Shown: positions 35,175-44,720 of the stretch, piece by piece
How positions within the stretch are numbered: the first letter of the stretch is position 1
Layout of the letters: every line of letters starts with the position of its first letter
Assembly: GCF_009911265.1 (NCBI RefSeq)
Contig: NZ_QXXA01000017.1
Location: forward strand, 1-58,468
DNA: 58,468 nucleotides
Source of the DNA: Senegalia massiliensis
GTDB taxonomy: Bacteria; Bacillota; Clostridia; Tissierellales; SIT17
Reading direction: 5' to 3'
Made by a program: the position numbers and the translations under genes
The notes under the pieces: model-generated
Seen by the model: only the letters and a program-made list of their open reading frames with translations
Told to the model about the DNA's origin: nothing
Database searches by the model: none

Positions 35175-35190
35175 AAGAAAGGGGGATATT

Positions 35191-36192
35191 ATGATTAAGA
35201 AAATATGGAATATCTTTAAACGAGATTTAAAAGTTAATAAAAGGAATTTTTTATCACTATATTTAATATTATTTCCTATAATAATAGCAATAGGAATAAA
35301 CATATTTGCTCCAGGGATAGAAGATACTACTGTAAATTTAGCTCTTTTAAAAGAACAAAATGAAAGTCAAATTAGATTCTTTAAAGACTTTGCAAATGTA
35401 GAAACCTTTAAAACAAAAGAGGATATAGAAAAAAGAGTACGTGAAAGGGACAATATAATTGGTATAATTCCTGATGGTAACGACTATTATATAATGCCAG
35501 AAGGAGATGAGCCACAAGAATTAATAGATCTTGCTAAAACATTAAATTCTCTTTATGAATTAGATGTAAATATAGAAGATACAAATGTAGAATTAATTGA
35601 TTTAGGAAAAGAAGTTCCACCATTAAAACAAACTTTAGTAAACGGAGTGTTGCTTTTAATTGCAGTTCTCGGTGGTATGTTAATATCTTTTAATATAGTA
35701 GAAGAAAAAACAGATAATACAACAAGTGCCATAAATGTAACCCCTACCACAAGGAATCAATTTATTTTAGGTAAAAGTATAATCGGTATATCTTTTGTAA
35801 TATTTGGTTCTCTTTCAGTGGTTTTAATTACAGGATTTACTGATATTAATTATTTGCAATTGTTAACAATGATTTTAGTAGGTTCAATTATAAGCTTACT
35901 TTTAGGTTTTATTCAAGGTATCAATAATAGTGATGTAATGAGTGCAGCAGCAAGTATAAAAGTACTGTTTTTACCACTGATAGGTTCAGTATTAGCTATA
36001 GAATTATTATCAGATAAATGGCAGAATTTTTTTTACTGGATACCATTTTATTGGTCTTATAAAGGAAATAAACTAGTTTTAAGTGGAACAGGTAATTGGT
36101 CACAAATATTGATTTATTCTGCTATAGTCTTAATTATTTCTTTTGTAGTATATTTAGCTCTTCATAAAAAAATAAGGAAAGGGCTTGAATAA
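35191..36192 (+). CDS. ABC-2 exporter permease, second subunit
   Basis: A 333-residue protein with one N-terminal membrane segment, an extracytoplasmic loop and five or six C-terminal segments (GVLLLIAVLGGMLISFNIVE onward). Pairs with the preceding permease. AAAGGGGGATATT precedes the ATG. Confidence 0.88.
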   Translation: MIKKIWNIFKRDLKVNKRNFLSLYLILFPIIIAIGINIFAPGIEDTTVNLALLKEQNESQIRFFKDFANVETFKTKEDIEKRVRERDNIIGIIPDGNDYYIMPEGDEPQELIDLAKTLNSLYELDVNIEDTNVELIDLGKEVPPLKQTLVNGVLLLIAVLGGMLISFNIVEEKTDNTTSAINVTPTTRNQFILGKSIIGISFVIFGSLSVVLITGFTDINYLQLLTMILVGSIISLLLGFIQGINNSDVMSAAASIKVLFLPLIGSVLAIELLSDKWQNFFYWIPFYWSYKGNKLVLSGTGNWSQILIYSAIVLIISFVVYLALHKKIRKGLE

Positions 36193-36211
36193 AATAAAGG
36201 GAGGAATTTAT

Positions 36212-36418
36212 ATGAATATTTATCCACTTTTAGGACTACTTGCAATAGTATATGCTTTATTTGTATTATATATAGCAATAAAAAAACCAAATTCAATTTG
36301 GAATATGACAAAGATTAAATTATTTAAAAAGCTGTTAGGTGAAAAGGGTACAGTTACATTCTTTGTTATTTGGGGAATATTGTTTATAGGACTTGGAGTT
36401 TGGTTATTTACTCTTTAA
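36212..36418 (+). CDS. Small two-helix membrane protein
   Basis: A 68-residue protein with a membrane segment at each end (LLGLLAIVYALFVLYIAI and TFFVIWGILFIGLGVWLF) and a basic middle. I do not recognise a family. ATG 36212 follows GGGAGGAATTTAT; the in-frame start at 36185 overlaps the permease and lacks a site. It ends the exporter operon, so an accessory role is possible. A terminator follows at 36431. Confidence 0.7.
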   Translation: MNIYPLLGLLAIVYALFVLYIAIKKPNSIWNMTKIKLFKKLLGEKGTVTFFVIWGILFIGLGVWLFTL

Positions 36419-36430
36419 AGAATATGTAGA

Positions 36431-36460
36431 AAACTATCAGAAAATTTCTGGTAGTTTTTT
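36431..36460 (+). terminator. Rho-independent terminator of the ABC exporter operon
   Basis: AAACTATCAGAAA and TTTCTGGTAGTTTTTT form a hairpin with T run. Confidence 0.8.
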
Positions 36461-36564
36461 ATTTTATTTAAAAAATGATATAATGAAAATATTTAGTAAA
36501 GAATATAAATTGAAAAAGAAATATGTTGATTTATTAATTAATAATATATAGGATGTGAAAAATT

Positions 36565-36756
36565 ATGAATGGTACCATAAGAGACAATGTAAAAAAAGGA
36601 ATAAAAGTAAAGGTTGTTCAAAAACAAGATCAAAAAACTGGAAAACTTACTGAAGGAATTGTAAAAGATATTTTAACTAATTCAAGAAAACATCATCATG
36701 GTATAAAAGTAAGATTAGAAAGTGGTATTGTAGGTAGAATAAAAGAAATATTATAG
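36565..36756 (+). CDS. ywbE: YwbE-family protein (DUF2196)
   Basis: A 63-residue basic protein. The start NGTIRDNVKKGIKVKVVQK, then QDQKTGKLTEGIVKDILT and HHHGIKVRLESGIVGRI, match the YwbE family. It is small, beta-rich and of unknown function. The length is that of the family. It stands alone; GGATGTGAAAAATT precedes the ATG. Confidence 0.85.
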   Translation: MNGTIRDNVKKGIKVKVVQKQDQKTGKLTEGIVKDILTNSRKHHHGIKVRLESGIVGRIKEIL

Positions 36757-36912
36757 TTAATTGATATAAAATATATTTTTTTATATAATTAATTTATAAA
36801 CAAATGATAGGGTATTTTTAATAGAAATAAAAAGATATTATTATATTTAGTGAAATGAATGAAATATTAGTTATAGCTGTAATTAAATAAAATTGTTAAG
36901 AAGGAGAGTTTT

Positions 36913-37572
36913 ATGGGAAAACATTATGGTAACTTACAAAGAATTGTAGGTGGAATAAGAAAATATGCAATTACTCCAGATATTCCAGGTGGGTTTATAA
37001 CTGTAGAGAAATTAGAGAAGATAACACGTGTTGCTAAAAAATATAATGGGATAATTAAGCTTACTTCAGGTCAAAGAATACTTATAACAAATTTATTTGA
37101 AGAAGACTTACCTGCTATTTGGGAAGAACTTGATATGGAACCAGCAGTTTTATCTCAAAATTCAGTAAAAAATGTAGAAATGTGTCCAGCAGGGTTTTGT
37201 AAGAGAATGAAATATAATACAATTGGTCTTGGAATGAAATTATATAGAAAATACCAAAAGCAGGATATGCCTTGTAGGACAAAGATAGGTGTAGCAGGCT
37301 GTAGAAATGCATGTGGAAGTGTTTATAGTAAAGATATAGGAGTAATGACAGATTTTAATGGTTTACTTACTCTCACTGCAGGTGGATCTGGTGGATTTAA
37401 CCCAAGAATGGCAGACATAATAAAAAAAGATTTGACAGAAAATGAAATTTTAGATTTAATTGATAAATTATTCATTTATTATAAAGATAATGCTGAGATG
37501 GGTGAAAAATTGGGTTTTATGATAGATAGAATAGGTATTGAAAAATTTAAGAAAGATCTGAATAATATGTAA
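36913..37572 (+). CDS. Small sulfite/nitrite-reductase-like redox protein
   Basis: A 219-residue protein with the ferredoxin-like half-domain (residues 10-70, TPDIPGGFITVEKLEKI, IKLTSGQRILI) and the siroheme/[4Fe-4S] domain of nitrite and sulfite reductases. Cluster Cys are in MCPAGFCKR and GVAGCRNACGS. The first pair is CX4C, one residue shorter than the usual CX5C. It is about half the length of full reductases, a known short family in anaerobes whose reaction is unclear. AAGGAGAGTTTT precedes the ATG; a terminator follows. Confidence 0.82.
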   Translation: MGKHYGNLQRIVGGIRKYAITPDIPGGFITVEKLEKITRVAKKYNGIIKLTSGQRILITNLFEEDLPAIWEELDMEPAVLSQNSVKNVEMCPAGFCKRMKYNTIGLGMKLYRKYQKQDMPCRTKIGVAGCRNACGSVYSKDIGVMTDFNGLLTLTAGGSGGFNPRMADIIKKDLTENEILDLIDKLFIYYKDNAEMGEKLGFMIDRIGIEKFKKDLNNM

Positions 37573-37611
37573 GAAAATTAAGAGCTGAAAATAAACCAGC
37601 TCTTAATTTTC
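37573..37611 (+). terminator. Rho-independent terminator
   Basis: GAAAATTAAGAGCTG and CAGCTCTTAATTTTC form a 15-bp hairpin. It lacks a long T run, so efficiency is uncertain; the next gene starts 20 bp further. Confidence 0.6.
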
Positions 37612-37630
37612 TATATAGGAGGATATATAT

Positions 37631-38584
37631 ATGTTTCATAAGCCAAAAGTTGTAGTAAGTAAATGTTTAGGATTTTCTAAATGTAGATATAATGGTCAGG
37701 TAATACAAGATGATTTTGTAGATAAATTAGGAGAGTATGTACATTATATAACAGTCTGTCCAGAAGTTGAGATAGGACTTGGAATTCCTAGAAAGTCTAT
37801 TAGATTAGTATTGGAAGATAATGAAATAACTCTTTTTCAACCAGAAACTAAAAATGAATATACAAATAAAATGAAAAAGTTTACTGATGACTTTTTAAGC
37901 TCTTTAAAAGATGTAGATGGATTTTTACTTAAAGGAAGATCTCCATCTTGTGGAATAAAAGACACTAAAATTTATGATGGTAAAAAAAACCCTAATGTAC
38001 TTAGGAAAGGGGATGGAATATTTGCAAAAGAAGTATTGAAAAAATATCCTTATTTAGCTATTGAAGGAGAAGGAAGACTTACAAATTTTAAAATCAGAGA
38101 GCATTTTCTTGCACATCTATATACTATGAATAGATTTAAAATAGTAGAAAAAGAAAGAACAATGAAATCTTTAGTAGATTTTCATAGTAAGAATAAATAT
38201 TTATTAATGGCTCATAATCCAGAAATATTAAAAGAATTAGGCAGAATTGTAGCAAACCATGATAAATTAGATATAGAAACTATTTTTAAAAATTATAAAT
38301 TTAATTTAGGGAAAGCTTTGAAAGACTTACCTAAGAAAACCAATTATATAAATGCTCTTATGCATATATTTGGATATTTTTCCTATGAATTATCTAAACA
38401 AGAAAAGAAGTTTAGTTTAGATTTATTAAATAAATATAGAAATGAAAGTATAGCTTTAAGTGTGCCATTAAATGTATTTAGAACATATGCAATAAAATAT
38501 AATAAAAAATATTTATTAGAACAAACTATATGGTCATGTTATCCAGAAGGATTGATGAATTTAAAAGATAGTAAAAGAAATTAA
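37631..38584 (+). CDS. DUF523-DUF1722 protein (YbgA-like)
   Basis: A 317-residue two-domain protein. DUF523 (residues 1-150) shows VVVSKCLGFSKCRYNGQ, CPEVEIGLGIPR and LKGRSPSCGIKDTKIYDG, with conserved Cys. DUF1722 (about 180-310) follows with FHSKNKYLLMAHN. Proteins of this type have been linked to tRNA thiolation or DNA repair neighbourhoods, but no function is shown here. AGGAGGATATATAT precedes the ATG. Confidence 0.85.
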   Translation: MFHKPKVVVSKCLGFSKCRYNGQVIQDDFVDKLGEYVHYITVCPEVEIGLGIPRKSIRLVLEDNEITLFQPETKNEYTNKMKKFTDDFLSSLKDVDGFLLKGRSPSCGIKDTKIYDGKKNPNVLRKGDGIFAKEVLKKYPYLAIEGEGRLTNFKIREHFLAHLYTMNRFKIVEKERTMKSLVDFHSKNKYLLMAHNPEILKELGRIVANHDKLDIETIFKNYKFNLGKALKDLPKKTNYINALMHIFGYFSYELSKQEKKFSLDLLNKYRNESIALSVPLNVFRTYAIKYNKKYLLEQTIWSCYPEGLMNLKDSKRN

Positions 38585-38882
38585 AAGAAAATTAATTAAG
38601 GAAAATAATGAAGAAACATAAAAATAAATTCTTATAGTACTAGTAATATGCATAGATTATATTACTAGTACTTTTTTTATTGTCTAAAATTACTTTAAGA
38701 AAACTATAAACTGATAATCAAAGTGAAAGTAACACTTTATAATTATATTCATATTTTAATAAGGTAATGGACCTTTGTAGGTTATTTATAGAATTAAAAT
38801 AGTATGTATATTTCATTTGATATAAAAATCAGTAGATAAAGTAATTGAAGAATTTATAAGATTCTAAAGGGGTTTGTGATAA
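38585..38882. other. Intergenic region before the polysaccharide locus
   Basis: About 300 bp of AT-rich DNA. It holds a terminator (38636-38679) and presumably the promoter of the polysaccharide operon, which I cannot place with confidence. No ORF or known riboswitch is seen. Confidence 0.5.
38636..38679 (+). terminator. Rho-independent terminator
   Basis: AGTACTAGTAATAT and ATATTACTAGTACT form a 14-bp stem followed by seven T. Confidence 0.85.
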
Positions 38883-39542
38883 ATGAAAGGTCATCAGAAT
38901 AAAAGTAGTATATATAGAAAATTTATAAAAAGATTAATGGATTTTATTTTGGCTTTGATGGCTATTATTCTTTTAAGTCCTGTGCTTGTAATTGTAGGTT
39001 TATTAGTTAAAATAAATCTTGGAAGTCCAATAATATTTAAGCAAAAGAGGCCAGGGTTGGATGAGAAACTTTTTACTATGTATAAGTTTAGAACAATGAC
39101 AGATGAAAAGAATAATTATGGTGAACTACTACCAGATAGTACAAGACTAACAAAGTTTGGAGTTTTACTACGATCTACTAGTCTTGATGAATTACCTGAA
39201 TTATTTAATATTCTTAGAGGTGATATGAGCATAGTAGGGCCAAGGCCATTATTAGAGGAATATTTGCCTTATTATACTGAAATTGAAAAATTAAGGCATT
39301 CACTTAGGCCTGGTTTATCAGGTTTAGCACAAATAAATGGACGGAATAATATTGATTGGAATACTAGATTAAGTTTAGATGTGGAATATGTTAAAAATAT
39401 TTCCTTTATATTAGATATAAAAATTATATTAAAGACTATTGGAAAAGTAATTAAAAGAGAAGATGTAATTACTGAAGATAAGGAAATTTTCACAGATTTA
39501 CAGACTGAGAGGACTGCTTCAGATGATGATAAAAATAAATAG
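38883..39542 (+). CDS. Undecaprenyl-phosphate sugar-1-phosphate transferase (priming enzyme)
   Basis: A 219-residue bacterial sugar transferase that starts repeat-unit synthesis on the lipid carrier. One N-terminal membrane segment (LMDFILALMAIILLSP) is followed by KINLGSPIIFKQKRPGL, MYKFRTMTDE, RSTSLDELPELFNIL, DMSIVGPRPLL and RPGLSGLAQINGRN, the family's full motif set. It lacks the extra N-terminal membrane domain of long WbaP types. First gene of the polysaccharide locus; AAGGGGTTTGTGATAA precedes the ATG. Confidence 0.93.
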   Translation: MKGHQNKSSIYRKFIKRLMDFILALMAIILLSPVLVIVGLLVKINLGSPIIFKQKRPGLDEKLFTMYKFRTMTDEKNNYGELLPDSTRLTKFGVLLRSTSLDELPELFNILRGDMSIVGPRPLLEEYLPYYTEIEKLRHSLRPGLSGLAQINGRNNIDWNTRLSLDVEYVKNISFILDIKIILKTIGKVIKREDVITEDKEIFTDLQTERTASDDDKNK

Positions 39543-39577
39543 AAAGTTCTTAAATTAAATCTTAAAGGAGTTTAAGA

Positions 39578-41167
39578 ATGTACCAAACAAAAACAGTAGC
39601 AAAATCTGCTATGACAATCATGATATTTACTTTATTAAGTAAGTTGTTAGGATTTTTAAGAGAAGTACTAATAGCTACAAAATTTGGCTCAGGAATTGAA
39701 ACTGATGCATATTTTGTAGCTAATACCGCTTGTAATTTTATAATTGGGGTTATTGGATACTCATTAACTATCACTTTAATCCCGATAATTTCAAATATGT
39801 CAGGAGAGAGGTTACATACTACTAAAATAACACATAATTCTTCTAATAGTTTAAAGTGTAACACAAATATAAATAACTATATGAATAGTATTGTAAATAT
39901 AACTATTTTATTTTCTCTAGCTATTTCTATAACAACTTGGTTTATTTCACCAATACTTATAAAATTATTGGCTAAGGGCTTTGAGGGAGAACAATTTATA
40001 TTGGCAGTAAAATTAACTAAAATAGGAGTACCTATTATTATTTTAACAGCTTGTAATAGTATTTTTTCTGGATTTTTACAGGGAAATCAAAAATTTAATA
40101 TTAATGCTGCTATAGGGATACCTTCTAATGTAATATTTATTATATTTTTAATATTTTTTTCTCAGTCATTTGGTACAGAAGGATTGATGGTAGCTTCAGT
40201 TATTGCAATGTTAACTCAATTATTGTTGCAATTATACTCAGCTTATAAAATTAAATATTCTTATAAAATGAAAATAAAGTCTAAAGATGAATATGTAAAG
40301 AATACTTTCTATATGATTATACCAGTAATATTAGGATCTATGGTAAATAAAATTAATACTGTTGTAGATAAAACATTAGCTTCAGAACTAGTAAATGGAA
40401 GTATATCATCTTTAAATTATTCTAATATAATAAATTCTTTAATATTAAATATATTTGTAATAGGAATTACTACAGTAATATATCCTATACTCTCCAAAGA
40501 ATTTATGAAGAAAAATATAAAATCCATAAAAATTATTTTAAAGAAAAGTATAAATATAATATTGATAGTAATTATACCTACAACTATAGGAATTATGATA
40601 CTTTCTAAGCCTCTTATAATATTATTTTATGAAAGAGGTGCCTTTGATAGTAATGCAACTAAAATGACTTCATTAGCATTGGTGTTTTATTCAATTGGAT
40701 TAGTTGGGATTAGTATCAGAAACATACTTGATAAAACATTTTATTCCTTTAAGGATACTAAAACTCCAATGATAAATGGAATACTAACTGTAGTGGTAAA
40801 TATTATATTAAATTTAGCTTTAGTGAGATTTATGGCACATCTAGGATTAGCACTAGCTACAAGTATAGCTGAAATATTTGGTGCAATGCTACTTATTATT
40901 AGTTTAAGAAAAAAAATAGGAAGCTTTAGTATTAAATTTTATTCTAAATTTTTAATGAAATTAGGATTATCTGCAAGCATAATGGGCGTAATTGTTTATT
41001 TTACCTATAATTCATTAGACTATATGAATTATAACTTTATATTTAGATTGATAACATTACTAATTATTATTTTAATAGGTGCTATTATTTATATATTTTT
41101 ATGTTATATTTTAAGAATTGAAGAAGTGAAAGTGTTTTTTAAATATATTAAAAGAAGGTACTTATAA
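39578..41167 (+). CDS. MurJ/MviN-family lipid flippase
   Basis: A 529-residue protein with about fourteen membrane segments of the MOP superfamily. TLLSKLLGFLREVLIATKFG and TDAYFVANTACNFI at the start, and FYSFKDTKTPM later, are MurJ marks. In this locus it may flip the polysaccharide repeat unit (Wzx role) rather than, or as well as, lipid II. The stop codon lies inside its terminator. Confidence 0.88.
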   Translation: MYQTKTVAKSAMTIMIFTLLSKLLGFLREVLIATKFGSGIETDAYFVANTACNFIIGVIGYSLTITLIPIISNMSGERLHTTKITHNSSNSLKCNTNINNYMNSIVNITILFSLAISITTWFISPILIKLLAKGFEGEQFILAVKLTKIGVPIIILTACNSIFSGFLQGNQKFNINAAIGIPSNVIFIIFLIFFSQSFGTEGLMVASVIAMLTQLLLQLYSAYKIKYSYKMKIKSKDEYVKNTFYMIIPVILGSMVNKINTVVDKTLASELVNGSISSLNYSNIINSLILNIFVIGITTVIYPILSKEFMKKNIKSIKIILKKSINIILIVIIPTTIGIMILSKPLIILFYERGAFDSNATKMTSLALVFYSIGLVGISIRNILDKTFYSFKDTKTPMINGILTVVVNIILNLALVRFMAHLGLALATSIAEIFGAMLLIISLRKKIGSFSIKFYSKFLMKLGLSASIMGVIVYFTYNSLDYMNYNFIFRLITLLIIILIGAIIYIFLCYILRIEEVKVFFKYIKRRYL

Positions 41168-41182
41168 GTATCTTCTTTTTTT
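41150..41182 (+). terminator. Terminator overlapping the murJ-like stop codon
   Basis: AAAAGAAGGTACTTA pairs with TAAGTATCTTCTTTT, then T run. The left arm is the last codons of the gene. Confidence 0.75.
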
Positions 41183-41261
41183 AGTAACTAAATATTGATA
41201 TTACACATATATTAAACATATATTAAACCATAGGTCTTATAACTATATGAGGTGATAAGTT

Positions 41262-42377
41262 ATGAAAAAGGTTTTATTTGTAGCTACTATCGATGAACAT
41301 ATATTAGCTTTTCATACACCATATCTAAAATGGTTTAAAGAGCAGGGGGTTGAGGTTCATGTAGCATCCAATGGTAATTTTAATATACCATATGCAGACA
41401 TTAAATATAATATTCCATTTTCTAGATCACCATTTAAATTAGATAACTTGAAATCATATAATAAGCTTAAAAAGATTATTAATAGTAACAGTTATAACTT
41501 GATTCATTGCCATACACCTGTAGGCGGAGTATTAACTCGAATAGCAGCAATACGATCTAGAAAGAGAAAGACTAAGGTTTTATACACAGCACATGGTTTC
41601 CATTTTTTTAAAGGAGCACCACTTAAAAACTGGCTGCTATATTATCCTATAGAAAAATGGTTGTCAAAACATACAGATACTCTAATTACTATAAATGAAG
41701 AAGATTATAAATTAGCTAAAAATAATTTTAAGACTAAATCAATAAAGTTAGTGAATGGTGTTGGTATAGATTTAAATAAATTTATTTCACAAACAATAGA
41801 AAGAAAGCAAGAATTACGAAAAAAATATGGATATAAACCTGATGATTTTATTTTAATATTTGCTGGAGAGCTTAACTATGGAAAACATCAAGATTTACTA
41901 ATTAATGGAGTGAATCTATTAAAGAATAAAATGCCCAATATTAAACTATTATTAGCAGGCATGGGACCATTATATGAACAGTATAAAAAACAAATTAATG
42001 ATTTAAATATTAATGATTATATTAAGTTATTAGGTTTTAGAAAAGACATCAATAATTTAATGATGTTATCAGACATTGCAGTTTCATCCTCTAGGCGTGA
42101 AGGGTTGCCTGTAAATGTTATGGAAGGAATGGCTACTGGATTGCCATTAATTGTTACAGATTGTAGAGGCAATAGTGATCTTGTAAATGATGGCGAAAAT
42201 GGATTTATTATAGGAATTAATAACACTACTCAATTTAAAAATAAAGTTAATGAATTATTTCAATCAGAATCTCTTAGAAATAAATTTGGTAAAAGAAGTT
42301 TAGAATTAATTAAATATTATTCACTTGAAAACATACTTAATGATATGAAGGAGATATATTATGAACAATTCAGTTAA
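41262..42377 (+). CDS. Glycosyltransferase family 4, EpsD-like
   Basis: A 371-residue GT-B glycosyltransferase. The N-domain shows IHCHTPVGGVLTRIAA and TAHGFHFFKGAPLKNWLLYY, typical of EpsD/capsular GT4 enzymes. The C-domain has FAGELNYGKHQDLLI and SSRREGLPVNVMEGMATGLP with the nucleotide-sugar Glu. It acts in the cytoplasm on the lipid-linked repeat unit; the sugar is unknown. AGGTGATAAGTT precedes the ATG. Its end overlaps the next gene's start by 17 bp. Confidence 0.92.
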   Translation: MKKVLFVATIDEHILAFHTPYLKWFKEQGVEVHVASNGNFNIPYADIKYNIPFSRSPFKLDNLKSYNKLKKIINSNSYNLIHCHTPVGGVLTRIAAIRSRKRKTKVLYTAHGFHFFKGAPLKNWLLYYPIEKWLSKHTDTLITINEEDYKLAKNNFKTKSIKLVNGVGIDLNKFISQTIERKQELRKKYGYKPDDFILIFAGELNYGKHQDLLINGVNLLKNKMPNIKLLLAGMGPLYEQYKKQINDLNINDYIKLLGFRKDINNLMMLSDIAVSSSRREGLPVNVMEGMATGLPLIVTDCRGNSDLVNDGENGFIIGINNTTQFKNKVNELFQSESLRNKFGKRSLELIKYYSLENILNDMKEIYYEQFS

Positions 42378-43628
42378 AATAAACACATCTTACGAGGAAA
42401 ATATTTTTTATAACTCTAAAAAAAAACTATAGAAATATTATTGATTTTAATGGTAATCTTTTTTCACCATGGGAATAAAGACTTCGGCGCTAATATTTCA
42501 TTATCTGATCTATTATTTCCAATTATTTTATATTATTTTATTTCTAGAAATAAAATAATATTAAATGGTGCTCATTTAATATATGGTTGTTTACTTGTTA
42601 TAGTTGGATTATTAACATCATTTATATTTATTCCTATTACTATGAATATTGAACCAAATCCATCAGGTATTATTGAGGGATATATAAAATTATCTATAGT
42701 ATTTTTATATTTTATATTAGGGTACTCTATTTGTAAATCTAAGCTAATAGAAAGCATGCTGAAGTGGTATTCCATTGCTGGAGTAATAATCGGTAGTATT
42801 GGAATAATTTCTTTGTTTATTAATTTAGGAAGCTTAAATAAAATATTTTATTTTGGTGATGTAAGATTTAGAGGAATTATGATAGACCCAAACTTTTTTG
42901 CTGTATTACAAGTCACTACCTTAGCATATTTCACAAGAAATATTAGTATAAAAAAGATTTATAGAATTATTATCATAACAATAGTTGTTGCTTCTATATT
43001 GTTATCAGGTTCTAAAACAGGTTTTTTAACATTTATAATATATTTTGGTCTTAGATTATTTGAATATATTATTGTAACAAAAAAATCTTTTAAAAAAATT
43101 ATTCTAATAATCTTATTTGTTGCTTTGTTAATTCTGTCATTACCAATATTAATAAACATATTTCAATATATGTTAGAGTATATTGGTAATATTATGCCAA
43201 TTTTTAATAGAGTAAAAGTAATATTTACAGACTTTAATTCTGCAATAGGAGGAGAAGGCTCAGGTAGAAAAGAGGCCATTATGGGTGGAATACACATAAT
43301 TAAAAAATCTCCAATATTAGGTGTGGGGGTTGGTAATTATTATAATTTTATGGAAAAAACATTAGGATATTTTCAAGATGCGCATAATACTTATATTCAG
43401 TTGTTTGCTGAATATGGGTTTGTTTTAGCATTTATATACTATGCTTATATATTTATAAATATTTGTAAAAGTAGAACTATAAAAAATAAAAGTAAAAATA
43501 ATATTTTAATTCTTAGGGATATAATAGTTATTTTATTAATTGGCTCATTAGCTCTTTCACTGGACAATGCTAGAATGTATTGGTTTTATTTAGGCGCTTT
43601 CTTCTATGAAGTGAAAAAGAAAACATAA
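42361..43628 (+). CDS. Wzy-like O-antigen polymerase, start region frameshifted at an A9 run
   Basis: The membrane polymerase frame is open from 42441 to 43628 (395 residues, about eleven membrane segments; loop with GGEGSGRKEAIMGG and GVGVGNYYNF, typical of Wzy/ligase proteins). 42441 is a TTG with no ribosome site. A well-placed AAGGAG (42348-42353) and ATG at 42361 instead open a frame giving MNNSVKINTSYEENIFYNSKKK, which stops at 42430 unless the A9 run at 42418-42426 is read with one base more or two fewer. Then it continues TIEILLILMVIFF in the polymerase frame. Slippage, phase variation, mutation or a sequencing error can explain this. Confidence 0.85.
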
Positions 43629-43770
43629 TCTTTTTATTATTAGAATGAGAAATTATCTTCTGACCTATTCAAATAGTTTAAATTACAGTCAAGTCATCCC
43701 ATATTAGGTGTATTCTAATTGGAAATGAATTTTGTTATATATAAAAATTAACAGGAAAGTAGTGATTTTT

Positions 43771-44583
43771 ATGAAGGTAGATGTTTCAATAATAATGGGT
43801 ATTTATAACTGTGAAAAAACATTAAGTGACACAATTGATTCTATAATTAATCAAACTTATAAAAATTGGGAACTAATTATGTGTGATGATGGTTCTAGTG
43901 ATGCTACTTATAGAATTGCAAAAGAATATTCAAATAAGGATAATAGGATTAAAGTTATTAAAAATTCTGAAAATTTAAGGCTACCAAAAACATTAAATAA
44001 TTGTTTAGAACATGCTATGGGAGAGTATATCATGAGGCATGATGGTGATGACATCATGGTAAGTAATAGAATTGAAAAGCAATTAAAATATATGAAAATT
44101 AGCAATTGTGATGTTTGTGGGGCAGGTGCATATATTTTTGATGATTCAGGAGTATGGGGACTTCGCCAGCCTGAAAAATACCCAAGTAGTAAATCTATGG
44201 TTTTAGGGGCACCTTTTATTCATCCCACTGTAATAATGAAAAAAAGTACATTGCTTCAAGTGGACGGATATTCTGATAATGAACTAACTAGAAAGAGACT
44301 TGAAGATTATGATTTGTGGCTTAAACTACTTGAAAAAAACTTTGTTTTTCAAAATATTCAGGAACCATTGATATATTTTAGGGAAAATAAAAACTCTTAT
44401 AACAGAAAAAAGAAAAAATTCAGAATGGCAGAAACGAAAGCTAGATTAATTGCATGTAGTAGATTAAAAATACCTTATTTACAGAGAATATTCGCATTAA
44501 AACCTCTAGTTGTAATGATGATACCTAAAAAAATTCTTAGAAAATACCATATAAGAAAAGCATCTTTTAGTATAAGTAAATAA
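43771..44583 (+). CDS. Glycosyltransferase family 2
   Basis: A 270-residue GT-A enzyme. It starts KVDVSIIMGIYNCEKTL and has WELIMCDDGSSDATY, YIMRHDGDDIM (the DxD metal site) and RLEDYDLWLKL (catalytic base region). ATG 43771 is chosen over the upstream in-frame start 43732 because homologues begin here. Donor and acceptor sugars unknown. Confidence 0.92.
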   Translation: MKVDVSIIMGIYNCEKTLSDTIDSIINQTYKNWELIMCDDGSSDATYRIAKEYSNKDNRIKVIKNSENLRLPKTLNNCLEHAMGEYIMRHDGDDIMVSNRIEKQLKYMKISNCDVCGAGAYIFDDSGVWGLRQPEKYPSSKSMVLGAPFIHPTVIMKKSTLLQVDGYSDNELTRKRLEDYDLWLKLLEKNFVFQNIQEPLIYFRENKNSYNRKKKKFRMAETKARLIACSRLKIPYLQRIFALKPLVVMMIPKKILRKYHIRKASFSISK

Positions 44584-44720
44584 AAAATGTAACTACTGAG
44601 GAATAGAGATGGACTAAAGAAAAAGATAGACAACAAAAAGGTCTATATTTTTTATTGCCTATAAAAGTTAATTTAATGAGAATTTGATGGTTGAAGAAAT
44701 AAGCATAAGGGGGAGTAAAA

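Noticed and set aside
41203-41226. Direct repeat ACATATATTAAAC twice before the EpsD-like gene
   Set aside because: Only two short AT-rich copies; no link to promoter or operator structure.
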